64,000 nt of DNA from Variovorax soli NBRC 106424 (GCF_001591385.1 NZ_BCUU01000001.1:87395-151394), one strand, 5' to 3'. Numbered from the stretch's first letter, positions 28,214-39,053 are shown. Numbers and translations are program-made. The notes: generated by a model not told the origin, from the letters alone.

Positions 28214-29998
28214 TCAGAGGTCCTCGGACCCCATCAGCATTTCGGTGATGCCCTTGCCGGCCTGCACCATCGGGAACACGTTCTCGGTGGGGTCGGTGCG
28301 GAAGTCCATGAACACGGTCCGGTCCTTGAGCTTGCGCGCCTCGCGCAGCGCCGGCTCCACGTCCTGCGGCCGTTCGATCAGCATGCCGACGTGGCCATAG
28401 GCCTCGGCCAGCTTCACGAAGTTGGGCAGCGCGTCCATGTAGCTGTGGCTGTAGCGGCCGGAGTATTCGATCTCCTGCCACTGGCGCACCATGCCCAGGT
28501 AGCGGTTGTTGAGAGAGACGATCTTGATCGGCGTGTTGTACTGCAGGCAGGTGGAAAGCTCCTGGATGCACATCTGCACCGAGCCTTCGCCGGTGATGCA
28601 GAACACTTCCGAATCGGGCTTGGCCAGCTTGATGCCCATGGCATAGGGAATGCCCACGCCCATGGTGCCCAGGCCACCGGAGTTGATCCAGCGGCGCGGC
28701 TCCTCGAAACGGTAGTACTGCGCCGCCCACATCTGGTGCTGGCCCACATCGGAAGTGATGTAGGTGTCGGCGTCCTTGGTCATGTTCCACAGCGTCTCGA
28801 CCACCTGCTGCGGCTTGATGACCTCGGTGTTGCCACGGTCGTACTTGAGGCAGTCGCGGCTGCGCCAGCCTTCGATGGCCTTCCACCAGCCGGCCAGGGC
28901 TTGCTCGTCGGGACGCGTGTCGCTCTCGCGGATCATGGCGATGAGCTCGGTGAGCACGTCCTTCACGTCGCCGACGATCGGGATGTCGACCTTCACCCGC
29001 TTGGAGATGCTCGAGGGGTCGATGTCGACGTGGATGATCTTGCGTTCGTTCTGCGCGAAATGCTTGGGGTTGCCGATCACGCGGTCGTCGAAGCGCGCGC
29101 CCACGGCCAGCAGCACGTCGCAGTTCTGCATGGCCTGATTGGCTTCCAGCGTGCCATGCATGCCCAGCATGCCCAGGAACTTGCGGTCGCTCGCCGGATA
29201 GGCACCCAGGCCCATCAGCGTGTTGGTGACCGGGTAGCCCAGCATGTCGACCAGGGTGCGAAGCTCTTGCGTGGCATTGCCCAGCAGCACGCCGCCGCCG
29301 CTGTAGATGTAAGGGCGCTTGGCCGTCAGCAGCAGTTGCAGGGCCTTGCGGATCTGCCCGCCGTGGCCCTTGCGCACCGGGTTGTACGAGCGCATTTCCA
29401 CCTTCTCCGGGTAGCCGTTGTAGGCCACCTTCTTGAAGGAGACGTCCTTGGGCACGTCCACCACCACGGGGCCGGGGCGGCCGCTGCGTGCGATGTGGAA
29501 GGCCTTCTTCATCGTCTCGGCCAGGTCCTTGACGTCCTTGACCAGGAAGTTGTGCTTGACGATGGGCCGGGTGATGCCGACGGTGTCGCACTCCTGGAAG
29601 GCATCCAGGCCGATGGCGGGCGTCGGGACCTGTCCCGAGATGATCACCATCGGTATCGAATCCATGTAGGCGGTGGCGATGCCGGTCACCGCATTGGTGA
29701 GGCCGGGGCCGGAGGTGACCAGGGCCACGCCCACGTCGCCGGTGGCGCGCGCATAGCCGTCTGCCGCATGCACCGCGGCCTGCTCGTGCCGCACCAGCAC
29801 GTGCTGGATGGTGTCCTGCTTGTAGAAGGCGTCGTAGATGTAGAGGACGGCACCGCCGGGATAGCCCCAGACGAACTTGACGTCTTCCGCCTGCAGTGCC
29901 TTGACCAGCACTTCGGCGCCCATGAGTTCTTCGGTTTGGTTGCCCATCCCGGAGGACGCGGCGGCTGCGGAGGAGAGTTCCGCCTTGGAGATTTCCAT
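28214..29998 (-). CDS. ilvB: Acetolactate synthase catalytic (large) subunit
   Basis: Thiamine-diphosphate enzyme joining two pyruvates, or pyruvate and 2-oxobutyrate, at the head of branched-chain synthesis. 594 residues. The catalytic glutamate is in VLVRHEQAAVHAADGYARATG, FAD contacts include VGARFDDRV, and the ThDP motif reads TGEGSVQM followed about 25 residues later by LNNRYLGM. The Glu in place of the usual Asp of GDG is noticeable; I recall it in related Burkholderiales proteins, so it is unlikely to mean loss of activity. First gene of ilvB-ilvN-ilvC. Confidence 0.96.
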   Translation of the reverse strand: MEISKAELSSAAAASSGMGNQTEELMGAEVLVKALQAEDVKFVWGYPGGAVLYIYDAFYKQDTIQHVLVRHEQAAVHAADGYARATGDVGVALVTSGPGLTNAVTGIATAYMDSIPMVIISGQVPTPAIGLDAFQECDTVGITRPIVKHNFLVKDVKDLAETMKKAFHIARSGRPGPVVVDVPKDVSFKKVAYNGYPEKVEMRSYNPVRKGHGGQIRKALQLLLTAKRPYIYSGGGVLLGNATQELRTLVDMLGYPVTNTLMGLGAYPASDRKFLGMLGMHGTLEANQAMQNCDVLLAVGARFDDRVIGNPKHFAQNERKIIHVDIDPSSISKRVKVDIPIVGDVKDVLTELIAMIRESDTRPDEQALAGWWKAIEGWRSRDCLKYDRGNTEVIKPQQVVETLWNMTKDADTYITSDVGQHQMWAAQYYRFEEPRRWINSGGLGTMGVGIPYAMGIKLAKPDSEVFCITGEGSVQMCIQELSTCLQYNTPIKIVSLNNRYLGMVRQWQEIEYSGRYSHSYMDALPNFVKLAEAYGHVGMLIERPQDVEPALREARKLKDRTVFMDFRTDPTENVFPMVQAGKGITEMLMGSEDL

Positions 29999-30292
29999 GA
30001 TGAACCTTTGTGATTTTCGGGAACGAAAAACCTTCGGTGCCTCTTTGCCAACCCTTGTGAGGCCGCAGCGAGACTTAAGACCATAGCCATGGGCGAACCA
30101 GATTTTCGCCGGGCTATGACCCGTTTGCCTTTTGACTTGCAGGCGTGATTATGACACTGTCAAGCGCAGTACTTTCCCGGCGGGCGTACGAAAGCTTGCC
30201 CGGGGCATAATCCGCCGCTGCACGAAAAGCCTGCCGCAGAGCGGGCCAGACAAGGCAAGACATCCACGAAGCGCGCCGCGCCCACCTCTCGC
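29999..30292. other. Divergent intergenic region ilvB / sigma factor
   Basis: 294 bases without a credible gene. It must hold the promoters of ilvB (minus) and the sigma-factor operon (plus). A minus-strand TTGACA at 30158-30163 looks like a -35 box but has no good -10 partner. On the plus strand a TTGCCT/GATTAT pair (around 30124-30151, 16-base spacer) is a weak candidate for the sigma operon. A short minus-strand open frame starting MAMVLSL runs into ilvB out of frame; it lacks clustered Val/Leu/Ile codons next to a terminator, so I do not call an attenuator. Confidence 0.5.
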
Positions 30293-30859
30293 TTGGCCAC
30301 CGAAAAAGAACTTTCCGACTTCCTCAAGAGTGTCGAGCGACGCGCGTTCAAGCGCTCCGTCTACCACGTTCGGGACGAGGAAGCCGCCCTCGACATCGTG
30401 CAGGACAGCATGATGAAGCTCGCCGAGCACTATGGCGACAAGCCCGCCGACGAGTTGCCGATGCTGTTTCAGCGCATCCTCTCGAACTGCACCCTGGACT
30501 GGTTCCGGCGCCAGAAGACCCGGCGCGCACTGTTTACCAACCTCAGCGACTTCGACGCGGTGGACGAGGACGGGGAATTCGACCTGCTCGAAAATCTGTC
30601 TCCTATTGCCGACACCCGCGAGTCCGAAAGCGCCGAAGACACCACCCGGCGGGCACAGATCCTGCGGGAGATCGAGGCGGAAATCGCGGCGCTGCCGGGT
30701 CGTCAACGCGAAGCCTTCCTGCTACGTTACTGGGAGGAACTGGACGTTGCCGAGACGGCAACCGCCATGGGCTGCTCCGAGGGCAGCGTCAAGACCCATT
30801 GTTCGCGCGCCGTTCACGCACTGAGCCGCGCGCTCAAGGCCAAGGGAATCCAACTGTGA
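30293..30859 (+). CDS. RNA polymerase sigma factor, ECF-like sigma-70 family
   Basis: 188 residues from a TTG at 30293 (MATEKELSDFLKSVERRAF as read); no ATG or GTG lies in frame upstream before the intergenic region. Region 2 is seen in the first 90 residues (DIVQDSMMKLAEHYG, LDWFRRQKTRR), and region 4 in the last 60 (LPGRQREAFLLRYWEELDVAETATAMGCSEGSVKTHCSRA), the latter quoted here only by its ends LPGRQREAF and GSVKTHCSRA. It is followed directly by the DUF3619 gene with a 4-base overlap, the layout of a sigma factor and its antagonist. The regulon and the signal are unknown. Confidence 0.9.
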   Translation: MATEKELSDFLKSVERRAFKRSVYHVRDEEAALDIVQDSMMKLAEHYGDKPADELPMLFQRILSNCTLDWFRRQKTRRALFTNLSDFDAVDEDGEFDLLENLSPIADTRESESAEDTTRRAQILREIEAEIAALPGRQREAFLLRYWEELDVAETATAMGCSEGSVKTHCSRAVHALSRALKAKGIQL

Positions 30860-31296
30860 GCACGATTCGTACAACCATCCCCCCCGCCGGGTCCGATGGC
30901 CCGGAGGCGCGCTTTGGCGCGCGCGTCGCCCAGCGGCTTTCGGCCGGCACCCAGGATCTTCCATATGACATCGCCGAGCGCCTGCGCGCCGGGCGGGAGC
31001 AGGCGGTGGCGCGCCGCAAGTTGGTGCAGCCGCTCGTGGCACCCGCTGAAGCCTCGGTCGGCCGCGACGGCTCAATGACCCTGGGCAGCGGCTGGTGGAC
31101 GCGCATCGGCTCGGCCGTGCCCCTGGTGTTGCTCGCCGCCGGGCTGATCGCCATCAGTGTGTTCCAGGACGACAACCGCGCCAGCGAGGTGGCCGAGGTC
31201 GATGCGGCCATTCTTACCGGCGACCTCCCCCCCGCTGCCTACACCGACCCGGGTTTTGCACAGTTCCTCAAGAGTGACAACGGCCTTGCCCACTGA
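30856..31296 (+). CDS. DUF3619 family membrane protein, possible anti-sigma factor
   Basis: 146 residues from a GTG at 30856 that overlaps the sigma stop. The first ~90 residues are hydrophilic and rich in Arg, Ala and Glu (RFGARVAQRLSAGTQDLPYD, IAERLRAGREQAVARR), followed by one membrane helix at about 92-110 (AVPLVLLAAGLIAISVF) and a short acidic periplasmic tail (AEVDAAILTGDLPPAAY). This single-pass plan next to a sigma factor fits an anti-sigma factor, but DUF3619 has no proven function that I know. The downstream DUF3106 gene starts inside its end. Confidence 0.8.
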   Translation: MSTIRTTIPPAGSDGPEARFGARVAQRLSAGTQDLPYDIAERLRAGREQAVARRKLVQPLVAPAEASVGRDGSMTLGSGWWTRIGSAVPLVLLAAGLIAISVFQDDNRASEVAEVDAAILTGDLPPAAYTDPGFAQFLKSDNGLAH

Positions 31297-32086
31297 TTAC
31301 CTCAGCACCCGCCTGCAGCAAGACACTGCCGCGAGGTCGATCCTCGGCAAGGCGATGCTGGGCGGCCTGCTGGTGCTGGGCATCGGGGCCTTCTTCCCCG
31401 CCGAGGCGCAGCAGCAGCCGGCGGCCGAACCGGCCACTGCTGCGGCCAAAGGGAAGACGCCCGTCAGCACACGTCCGCTGTGGACAGAACTGACACCGGC
31501 TCAGCAGCAGTCGCTGGCCCCCCTGTCCGCCCACTGGAACGGCCTGCATCCCGCGCAAAAGCGCAAGTGGATCGCGCTGTCGCGCAATTTCGACAGCATG
31601 AGCCCGGAAGACCAGCAGGTGCTGCACAGCCGAATGACCGAATGGGCCGCCTTGAGCGCGCAGGAACGCACGCGTGCCCGCCTGAATTTCGCCACGGTCA
31701 AGCGGCTGGCCCCCGAAGAAGAGCGCAAGGCCAAGTGGGAGGCCTACCAGGCCCTGAGCGACGAAGAAAAGCGCAAGCTGGCCGAGCGGGCCGGCAGCAG
31801 GCCGCCGAGTGCAGCGGCGCCCGTGCGTCCGGTTCCTGCGCAGAAGTTCGTTCCGGTTCCCAGCGCGGCCGTCAGCGGCCAGTACCCACCTCGCATCCAG
31901 TTGGCCCCGCCCGCGGCTCCCGCGGTGCCGGCGCCTGCTGTCGCCCCGGCAGGCGCTGCCGCGTCTTCCGCCGCAGGCGCTGCATCTGCAACCCTTGCAC
32001 CGCCGACGGCCCCGTCGGTGCCCCAGGTTGCGCCCGCCAGCCCGGCAGCGGCGCCGGCGATGATCAGGCAGCAAGAAGCACCATGA
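31274..32086 (+). CDS. DUF3106 domain exported protein
   Basis: 270 residues from the GTG at 31274, which overlaps the DUF3619 gene; a TTG at 31286 is an alternative. A hydrophobic segment (AMLGGLLVLGIGAFFPAEAQ) acts as signal or anchor. The middle carries repeated helical motifs typical of DUF3106: PLWTELTPAQQQSLAPLSAHW, then WIALSRNFDSMSPEDQQVL and WAALSAQERTRARLNF, each with a W/P-rich turn. The last 80 residues are a Pro/Ala-rich low-complexity tail. Likely periplasmic. It sits between the anti-sigma candidate and an RDD protein, with 4-base overlap to the latter. Confidence 0.8.
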   Translation: MTTALPTDYLSTRLQQDTAARSILGKAMLGGLLVLGIGAFFPAEAQQQPAAEPATAAAKGKTPVSTRPLWTELTPAQQQSLAPLSAHWNGLHPAQKRKWIALSRNFDSMSPEDQQVLHSRMTEWAALSAQERTRARLNFATVKRLAPEEERKAKWEAYQALSDEEKRKLAERAGSRPPSAAAPVRPVPAQKFVPVPSAAVSGQYPPRIQLAPPAAPAVPAPAVAPAGAAASSAAGAASATLAPPTAPSVPQVAPASPAAAPAMIRQQEAP

Positions 32087-32682
32087 AGCGGAACGCCCTG
32101 GCATCGCCCGTGACTTCAGCACTTCCCGAATCGCCCGCCCCCTCCCATGCCCCGCCTGGCCAGCCGCTGCCTGCGGCGGCGTCCGCTGTATTGACGGCCC
32201 CCGGCCTCTGGCGACGGATGGCGTGCTGGCTCTACGAGGGCATGCTGCTGTTCGCCGTGGTCTTCATCGCGGGCTGGCTGTTCAGCACGCTCACTCAGAT
32301 GCGCAACGGCGTCGACGGCAGCAAGCATCCGCTGCTGCAGGGCTTTCTGTTTCTTGTGCTGGGTGTGTACTTCACCTGGTTCTGGTCCCGGGGCCAGACC
32401 CTCGCCATGAAGACCTGGGGCATCCGCGTGGTCGACCGCCAGGGCCAGCCCCTGAGCCAGCCGCGCGCCCTGCTGCGCTACCTGCTGAGCTGGCTCTGGT
32501 TCCTGCCGCCGCTGGCCGGGCTGTCTTTGGTCAAGCTTGGTGCAGGCGAGGCCACCGTGATCGTCTTCGGATGGGTCGCCATCTGGGCGGTTCTTTCGCG
32601 CTTTCACCCGCTCGGGCAGTTCTGGCACGACGCCCTCGCCGGCACGCGCCTGGTGCGGGCCGACTCGAAGCGGCATGGCTGA
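32083..32682 (+). CDS. RDD family membrane protein
   Basis: 199 residues. After a Pro/Ala-rich N-terminus the RDD domain starts with WRRMACWLYEGMLLFAVVF (Arg, then Tyr/Glu in place of Asp) and includes three membrane helices, with the conserved TLAMKTWGIRVVDRQG block between the second and third. RDD proteins are small inner-membrane proteins of mostly unknown function, some linked to transport. Its start overlaps the DUF3106 stop by 4 bases and its end overlaps dgkA by 8 bases, so the cassette is co-translated. Confidence 0.88.
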   Translation: MKRNALASPVTSALPESPAPSHAPPGQPLPAAASAVLTAPGLWRRMACWLYEGMLLFAVVFIAGWLFSTLTQMRNGVDGSKHPLLQGFLFLVLGVYFTWFWSRGQTLAMKTWGIRVVDRQGQPLSQPRALLRYLLSWLWFLPPLAGLSLVKLGAGEATVIVFGWVAIWAVLSRFHPLGQFWHDALAGTRLVRADSKRHG

Positions 32683-33070
32683 GCGGGCGCCGGCAGCCAA
32701 CACCCAGCAGGGTCGGCGCGGCTTGAGCCGCGTCTGGCATGCGGGCCTCATTTCTCTCAATGGCCTGCGCGCTGCCTGGGGAGAGGCCGCATTCCGGCAA
32801 GAAGCCATCCTGGCCATGGTGCTCGTTCCACTGGCCTTCTGGCTGGGCCGCAATTGGGTCGAAACCGCTGCGCTGGTGGGCAGCGTGGTGCTGGTGATGA
32901 TCGTGGAACTGCTCAACACCGCTGTCGAAGCCGCCATCGACCGCATCGGCCCGGAGTGGCACGACCTGTCCAAGCGGGCCAAGGACACGGGCAGCGCCGC
33001 CGTGCTGCTGGCGCTGCTACTGGCGGGCGGCATCTGGGCCGCGGCCCTCTGGCACCGATTCGCCATCTGA
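32675..33070 (+). CDS. dgkA: Diacylglycerol kinase
   Basis: 131-residue inner-membrane kinase that phosphorylates diacylglycerol released during envelope-glucan or lipid A modification, returning it to phospholipid synthesis. Family blocks are present: GLRAAWGEAAFRQE (first conserved Glu), LVMIVELLNTAVEAAIDRIG (catalytic Glu and Asn) and LSKRAKDTGSAAVLLAL. Three membrane helices are expected. It overlaps the RDD gene and is 46 bases upstream of the LOG gene. Confidence 0.96.
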   Translation: MAERAPAANTQQGRRGLSRVWHAGLISLNGLRAAWGEAAFRQEAILAMVLVPLAFWLGRNWVETAALVGSVVLVMIVELLNTAVEAAIDRIGPEWHDLSKRAKDTGSAAVLLALLLAGGIWAAALWHRFAI

Positions 33071-33115
33071 AGGCCCCAGGGCCAGGCTGCCCTGAGAAGG
33101 CGGCATGATCGGGGG

Positions 33116-33718
33116 ATGAATTCCCCCGCATCCCATCCTTTTTCCATCTGTGTCTACTGCGGCTCTCGTCCGGGCGCTCGCCCCGAATTCGCTGCTGCGG
33201 CCCAGGCCGTGGGCCAATGGATCGGCCAGCAGCGCGGCCAGTTGGTCTACGGCGGCGGCCGCACCGGGCTGATGGGCCTGGTGGCCGAAGCGACCCGCAC
33301 CGCCGGCGGCCGCGTGGTCGGCGTGATTCCGAAGGCGCTGGTCGACAAGGAACTGGCCAACCCCTTGTGCGACGAACTGCATGTGGTGGACACCATGCAC
33401 GAGCGCAAGGCCATGATGGCGCACCGCTCCGATGCCTTCCTGGCCCTGCCGGGCGGCATCGGCACCTTCGAGGAACTGTTCGAGATCTGGACCTGGCGCC
33501 AGCTCGGCTACCACGACAAGCCCGTAGGCCTGCTGAACGCCGCCGGCTACTACGACGCCATGCTCGGCTTCCTGGCCCACAGCGTGCGCGACGGCTTCAT
33601 GGGCGAATGGCAGATGGACCTCATCCGCACCGGCACCGAAACCACCCAGTTGCTGGAAGCCCTGCGCGCCGACGTCCCGAAACACGCCCAGGACGATCGC
33701 CTGGCCGAAAACATCTGA
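33116..33718 (+). CDS. LOG family protein (cytokinin riboside 5'-monophosphate phosphoribohydrolase-type)
   Basis: 200-residue Rossmann-fold hydrolase of the TIGR00730 group. The two signature blocks are YGGGRTGLMG near residue 42 and LPGGIGTFEE near residue 116, with Arg and Glu placed as in catalytically active LOG proteins. These hydrolase nucleotides such as AMP or cytokinin nucleotides to free the base; in bacteria the natural substrate is usually uncertain. The gene ends just before a repeat element and converges on glnB. Confidence 0.93.
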   Translation: MNSPASHPFSICVYCGSRPGARPEFAAAAQAVGQWIGQQRGQLVYGGGRTGLMGLVAEATRTAGGRVVGVIPKALVDKELANPLCDELHVVDTMHERKAMMAHRSDAFLALPGGIGTFEELFEIWTWRQLGYHDKPVGLLNAAGYYDAMLGFLAHSVRDGFMGEWQMDLIRTGTETTQLLEALRADVPKHAQDDRLAENI

Positions 33719-33769
33719 CCGTCCAAAACACCAGGCGAAGCGAGCCGAGCAAACCCAGTCCCGCACCGG

Positions 33770-33855
33770 GGAACCGGCTTTGCCGGGCCCCAGGTGGGGT
33801 CTCCCCCTCGGGGGGTGGAGTTACACGACCGAAGGGAGTGAAAGCCGGGGGGCCT
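33770..33855. repeat. Comamonadaceae-type intergenic palindromic repeat, copy A
   Basis: A GC-rich element with stacked inverted repeats: GAACCGGCTT-TGCCGGGCC at its left end, then a CCCC/GGGG hairpin in the middle (about 33800-33816), then CGACCGAAGGGAGTGAAAGCCGG (ends only cited) at its right. Its left 20 bases closely match copy B at 38180. It fills the gap between two converging genes (LOG and glnB). Its function is not proven; position and hairpins suggest transcript ends. Confidence 0.7.
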
Positions 33856-33856
33856 T

Positions 33857-35880
<2,024 letters not shown>

Positions 35881-35987
35881 AGAACGGGGAATCGAGACTG
35901 CAACGATTATGTCATTCGCCCCCAGACCCAAGGCTTTGCGCGGGCTTGTCCGGCGCGTTGTCGCATGGACTGCTACGCTTGCGGCCA

Positions 35988-36929
35988 ATGCCCTCCGGTC
36001 CCTCCGCCTCCCCCGGCCTCGCTCACGCCGACGCCATCCCACCGGCCAGCAAGGCCTACCTGCTCCTGGTCTTCACCACCCTCATCTGGGGCGCCAACGC
36101 GGTCGCCGCGCGGGTGGCGGTGGGCGAGGTGTCGCCCATGTTCCTCACCTTCATGCGCTGGGGCATCTCCTGCGTGGCGCTGCTGCTCTTTGCCCGCGGA
36201 CCGATCCGGGCGCACTGGCATGTGCTGGTGCCGCGCTGGCGCTCCATCGCGCTGATGGGCGCGCTGGGGTTCACCGGCTTCAATGCCCTCTTCTACGCCG
36301 CGGCGCATCACACGACGGCGATCAACATCGCGATCCTGCAAGGCGCCATTCCCGTGCTGGTGCTGATCGGCAGCGTGCTCTTCCTCTCGAACCGGGTGAG
36401 TGCCCTGCAATGGCTGGGCGTGCTGATCACGCTGGCGGGCATTGCCGTGGTCGCTTCGCACGGAAACCTGGCGCAACTGGCTGGGCTGGACTTCAACATC
36501 GGCGACGTCTGGATGATCGTCGCCTGCCTGCTCTATGCCGGCTACATGCTGGGCCTGCGCGGGCGGCCGGAGGTACCGGCCATCGTGTTCTTCGCCGCCA
36601 CGGCCCTGGTGGCCTGCCTTGTTTCGGTGCCGCTGGTGGCGGCTGAAGTGGCGGCGGGCCAGTTCTTCTGGCCGAGCGCACGCGGCTGGGTCGTTATCGC
36701 CTTCGTGGGGCTGCTGCCTTCCTTCGTGTCGCAAGTCACCTTCATCCAGGCCGTGGGAATCATCGGACCTGCCCGGGCGGGGGTGTTCCTCAACCTGGTG
36801 CCCATCTTCGGGCCGCTGCTGGCCCTTTTGGTGCTGGGCGAGCCGATCTCGCTCTACCACGGGGTCGCGCTGGCGCTGGTGCTGGGCGGCATCTATATCG
36901 CCGAGCGACTGGGAAATCGGCGAGCCTGA
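35988..36929 (+). CDS. EamA/DMT-family transporter
   Basis: 313-residue inner-membrane protein with ten predicted membrane helices in two EamA repeats (first about residues 20-150, second about 165-305). FTTLIWGANAVAARVAVGEV and VGIIGPARAGVFLNLVPIFG are typical blocks of the two halves. Members export metabolites or amino acids; the substrate cannot be told. The ATG at 35988 is preferred; it is divergent from nadE with about 107 bases between. The next gene (FemAB/GNAT-like) starts 2 bases downstream of the stop, so the two form an operon. Confidence 0.93.
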   Translation: MPSGPSASPGLAHADAIPPASKAYLLLVFTTLIWGANAVAARVAVGEVSPMFLTFMRWGISCVALLLFARGPIRAHWHVLVPRWRSIALMGALGFTGFNALFYAAAHHTTAINIAILQGAIPVLVLIGSVLFLSNRVSALQWLGVLITLAGIAVVASHGNLAQLAGLDFNIGDVWMIVACLLYAGYMLGLRGRPEVPAIVFFAATALVACLVSVPLVAAEVAAGQFFWPSARGWVVIAFVGLLPSFVSQVTFIQAVGIIGPARAGVFLNLVPIFGPLLALLVLGEPISLYHGVALALVLGGIYIAERLGNRRA

Positions 36930-36931
36930 GC

Positions 36932-38128
36932 ATGGCCAAGGGCAACGACGAGTTCCTGGCCCGCGTGCACGCATCGCCGGCCGAGGTCGACGCGGCGGCG
37001 TGGGATGCCTTGCTGGCCACCCAGGCCGCGCCATCGCCTTTCATGCGGCACGCCTACCTGGCCGCGTTGCACGACAGCGGCAGCGCGACCGCGGCCAGCG
37101 GCTGGACACCGCGCTTCTTCACCTTGTGGCGCGGCAGGGCGCTGATGGCGGCCTGCCCGCTCTTCCTCAAGGACCACTCCTACGGGGAATACGTCTTCGA
37201 CTGGGCCTGGGCCAACGCCTATCACGACCACGGGCTGGCGTACTATCCCAAGGGCCTTGTCGCGGTGCCCTTCACGCCGGTGCCAGGCACCCGCCTCCTG
37301 GCGCGCGATGCGGCCAGCCGGGCGCTGCTGGTCGAGGCGCTGGTGGCCTGGTGCGGAGAGGAGAAGCTTTCTTCGCTGCATCTGCTCTTTGGCGCCGACG
37401 AGGATATTGCCGCCTGCGCGCAAGCCGGCCTCATGCTGCGCCACACCGTGCAGTTTCACTGGAAGAACGAGGCAGGCGGCGCCCCGGTCCAGCAATGGAC
37501 GGACTTCGACTCCTTCCTGGCCAGCCTGTCGCACGACAAGCGCAAGAAGATCCGGCAGGAGCGGCGCAAGGTGCAGGACGCGGGCGTGCGCTTTCGCTGG
37601 GCGCGCGGCAACGACATCAGCGATGAGGACTGGGCCTTCTTCTACCGATGCTATGCCCGCACCTATCGCGAGCACGGCAACCCGCCCTATCTGACGCCGG
37701 ACTTCTTCCAGCAGGTCGCCCGCACCATGCCCGAGGCGTGGCTCCTTTTCATCGCCGAACGCGAGGGCCGTCCGATGGCCAGCAGCCTCATCGCCCTGTC
37801 TCAGGACGGAAAAAATCCTGGCGCGCCAGAGGCGGCCTATGGGCGCTACTGGGGCGCATTGGAGCGCGTCGACTGCCTGCACTTCGAGGCCTGCTACTAC
37901 CAGCCCCTGCAGTGGTGCATCGAGCACGGCGTGTCCCGCTTCGAAGGCGGCGCCCAGGGCGAGCACAAGATGGCCCGCGCCCTGATGCCGGTGCGCACCA
38001 CCAGCGCGCACTGGCTCGCCCACCCCGCGTTTGCCGACGCCGTCGAGCGATTCCTGGAGCGCGAAGGCGCCGGCATCGACAACTACCTCGACCACCTGGG
38101 CGAACGCAGCCCCTTCCGCCACACCTGA
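36932..38128 (+). CDS. FemAB/GNAT-like protein (DUF482, peptidogalycan family)
   Basis: 398 residues of the PF04339-like group of large GNAT-fold proteins related to FemAB. The centre carries FLASLSHDKRKKIRQERRKV, the basic conserved block, and the C-terminal part CYYQPLQWCIEHGVSRFEGGAQGEHK (ends CYYQPLQW and GGAQGEHK only), typical of the family. The group is annotated as putative acyl- or aminoacyl-transferases with no firm substrate. It is 2 bases from the EamA gene and ends at the hairpin and repeat before ppa. Confidence 0.88.
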   Translation: MAKGNDEFLARVHASPAEVDAAAWDALLATQAAPSPFMRHAYLAALHDSGSATAASGWTPRFFTLWRGRALMAACPLFLKDHSYGEYVFDWAWANAYHDHGLAYYPKGLVAVPFTPVPGTRLLARDAASRALLVEALVAWCGEEKLSSLHLLFGADEDIAACAQAGLMLRHTVQFHWKNEAGGAPVQQWTDFDSFLASLSHDKRKKIRQERRKVQDAGVRFRWARGNDISDEDWAFFYRCYARTYREHGNPPYLTPDFFQQVARTMPEAWLLFIAEREGRPMASSLIALSQDGKNPGAPEAAYGRYWGALERVDCLHFEACYYQPLQWCIEHGVSRFEGGAQGEHKMARALMPVRTTSAHWLAHPAFADAVERFLEREGAGIDNYLDHLGERSPFRHT

Positions 38129-38136
38129 AACGAAAA

Positions 38137-38159
38137 AGAGCACGCAAAGTGCGTGCTCT
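38137..38159 (-). terminator. Rho-independent terminator of ppa
   Basis: On the minus strand, AGAGCACGCA, loop CTT, TGCGTGCTCT then TTTTCGTTT. A perfect 10-base-pair stem with a U-tract only on the minus side, so it serves the ppa transcript, after the repeat. On the plus strand it may help end the FemAB-like transcript less strongly. Confidence 0.85.
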
Positions 38160-38179
38160 CTCTTCATCAGGGCACTCGC

Positions 38180-38264
38180 GGAACCGGCTTCGCCGGGCCG
38201 CAGAGTGCGCCCCCGTGAGGGGGTTGGCGGACCTTGCGAAGCAAGGGCAGCCTGGGGGCGGGCG
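38180..38264. repeat. Comamonadaceae-type intergenic palindromic repeat, copy B
   Basis: Second copy of the element at 33770-33855. The shared left part is GGAACCGGCTTCGCCGGGCC against GGAACCGGCTTTGCCGGGCC in copy A, followed by a C-rich/G-rich hairpin and a right part GCGAAGCAAGGGCAGCCTGG resembling the A copy's GACCGAAGGGAGTG. It also lies between converging genes (FemAB-like and ppa). The middle is more diverged than the ends. Confidence 0.7.
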
Positions 38265-38268
38265 AAGG

Positions 38269-38796
38269 TTATTTCTTGTAGTTTGCGACGCCGTCCAGGA
38301 TTTCCTTCTTGGCGGCCTCGATGCCTTCCCAGCCCAGCACCTTGACCCACTTGCCCTCTTCCAGGTCCTTGTAGTGCTCGAAGAAGTGGCTGATGGCCTT
38401 CAGGCGCATCTGGTTGACGTCGTCCACCGACTTCCAGTGGCTGTAGATGGGCAGCACCTTCGTGGTGGGCACGGCCAGCACCTTGCCATCCACGCCGGCT
38501 TCGTCTTCCATCATCAGGATGCCCAGGGGGCGGCAAGGCACGACCACGCCCGGGTGCAGCGGATAAGGGGTGATGACCAGCACGTCCACCGGGTCGCCGT
38601 CGCCCGACAGGGTCTGCGGCACGTAGCCGTAGTTGGCCGGGTAGTACATGGCCGTGGTCATGAAGCGGTCGACGAAAATCGCGCCGGATTCCTTGTCCAC
38701 CTCGTACTTGATGGGGTCGGAATTCATCGGGATTTCGATGACGACGTTGAAGTTGTCGGGCAGCTGCTTGCCGGGGGAGACTTTGTCGAAGGCCAT
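38269..38796 (-). CDS. ppa: Inorganic pyrophosphatase (soluble, family I)
   Basis: Hydrolyses pyrophosphate to phosphate in the cytoplasm, pulling biosynthetic reactions forward. 175 residues from the ATG at 38794-38796. The Mg-binding signature [10 protein letters not shown] is at about residues 66-75, with other active-site residues in [12 protein letters not shown] and KVLPIYSHW. Divergent from the membrane pyrophosphatase gene hppA across 257 bases, so the two PPi-consuming enzymes flank one control region. Its mRNA ends at the hairpin at 38137-38159 beyond a repeat. Confidence 0.96.
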   Translation of the reverse strand: MAFDKVSPGKQLPDNFNVVIEIPMNSDPIKYEVDKESGAIFVDRFMTTAMYYPANYGYVPQTLSGDGDPVDVLVITPYPLHPGVVVPCRPLGILMMEDEAGVDGKVLAVPTTKVLPIYSHWKSVDDVNQMRLKAISHFFEHYKDLEEGKWVKVLGWEGIEAAKKEILDGVANYKK

Positions 38797-39053
38797 TGTC
38801 TTGTCGTGAGTGAAAGGTTTTAACGGGATGCGGACAAACCCCAAGTTTACTTTCCGCGTCACCGGCCCTTCACACCAATTGTCGCTTTTGCCTGTAAATT
38901 GCAGTCGTTGGCCAATCGGCCGTCCCCCGCAGCCAACCGGGGGCGGCGTCGAGGAAGCAACGCGGCGGAGGCTCCAAACCCGACACGCGTTGCGCACCGG
39001 AACACGAGCCTTCGTCTCCACAAGTCAAAACGAACTTTCTGGAGAAGCAAGGC

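Noticed and set aside
28391..30013. 540-residue open frame opposite ilvB
   Set aside because: Antisense shadow, rich in His/Asp/Val with no family resemblance.
30001..30090. Short frame MAMVLSL before ilvB as an attenuator peptide
   Set aside because: It has only scattered Val/Leu codons, runs into ilvB out of frame, and no terminator hairpin follows, unlike the leuL case.
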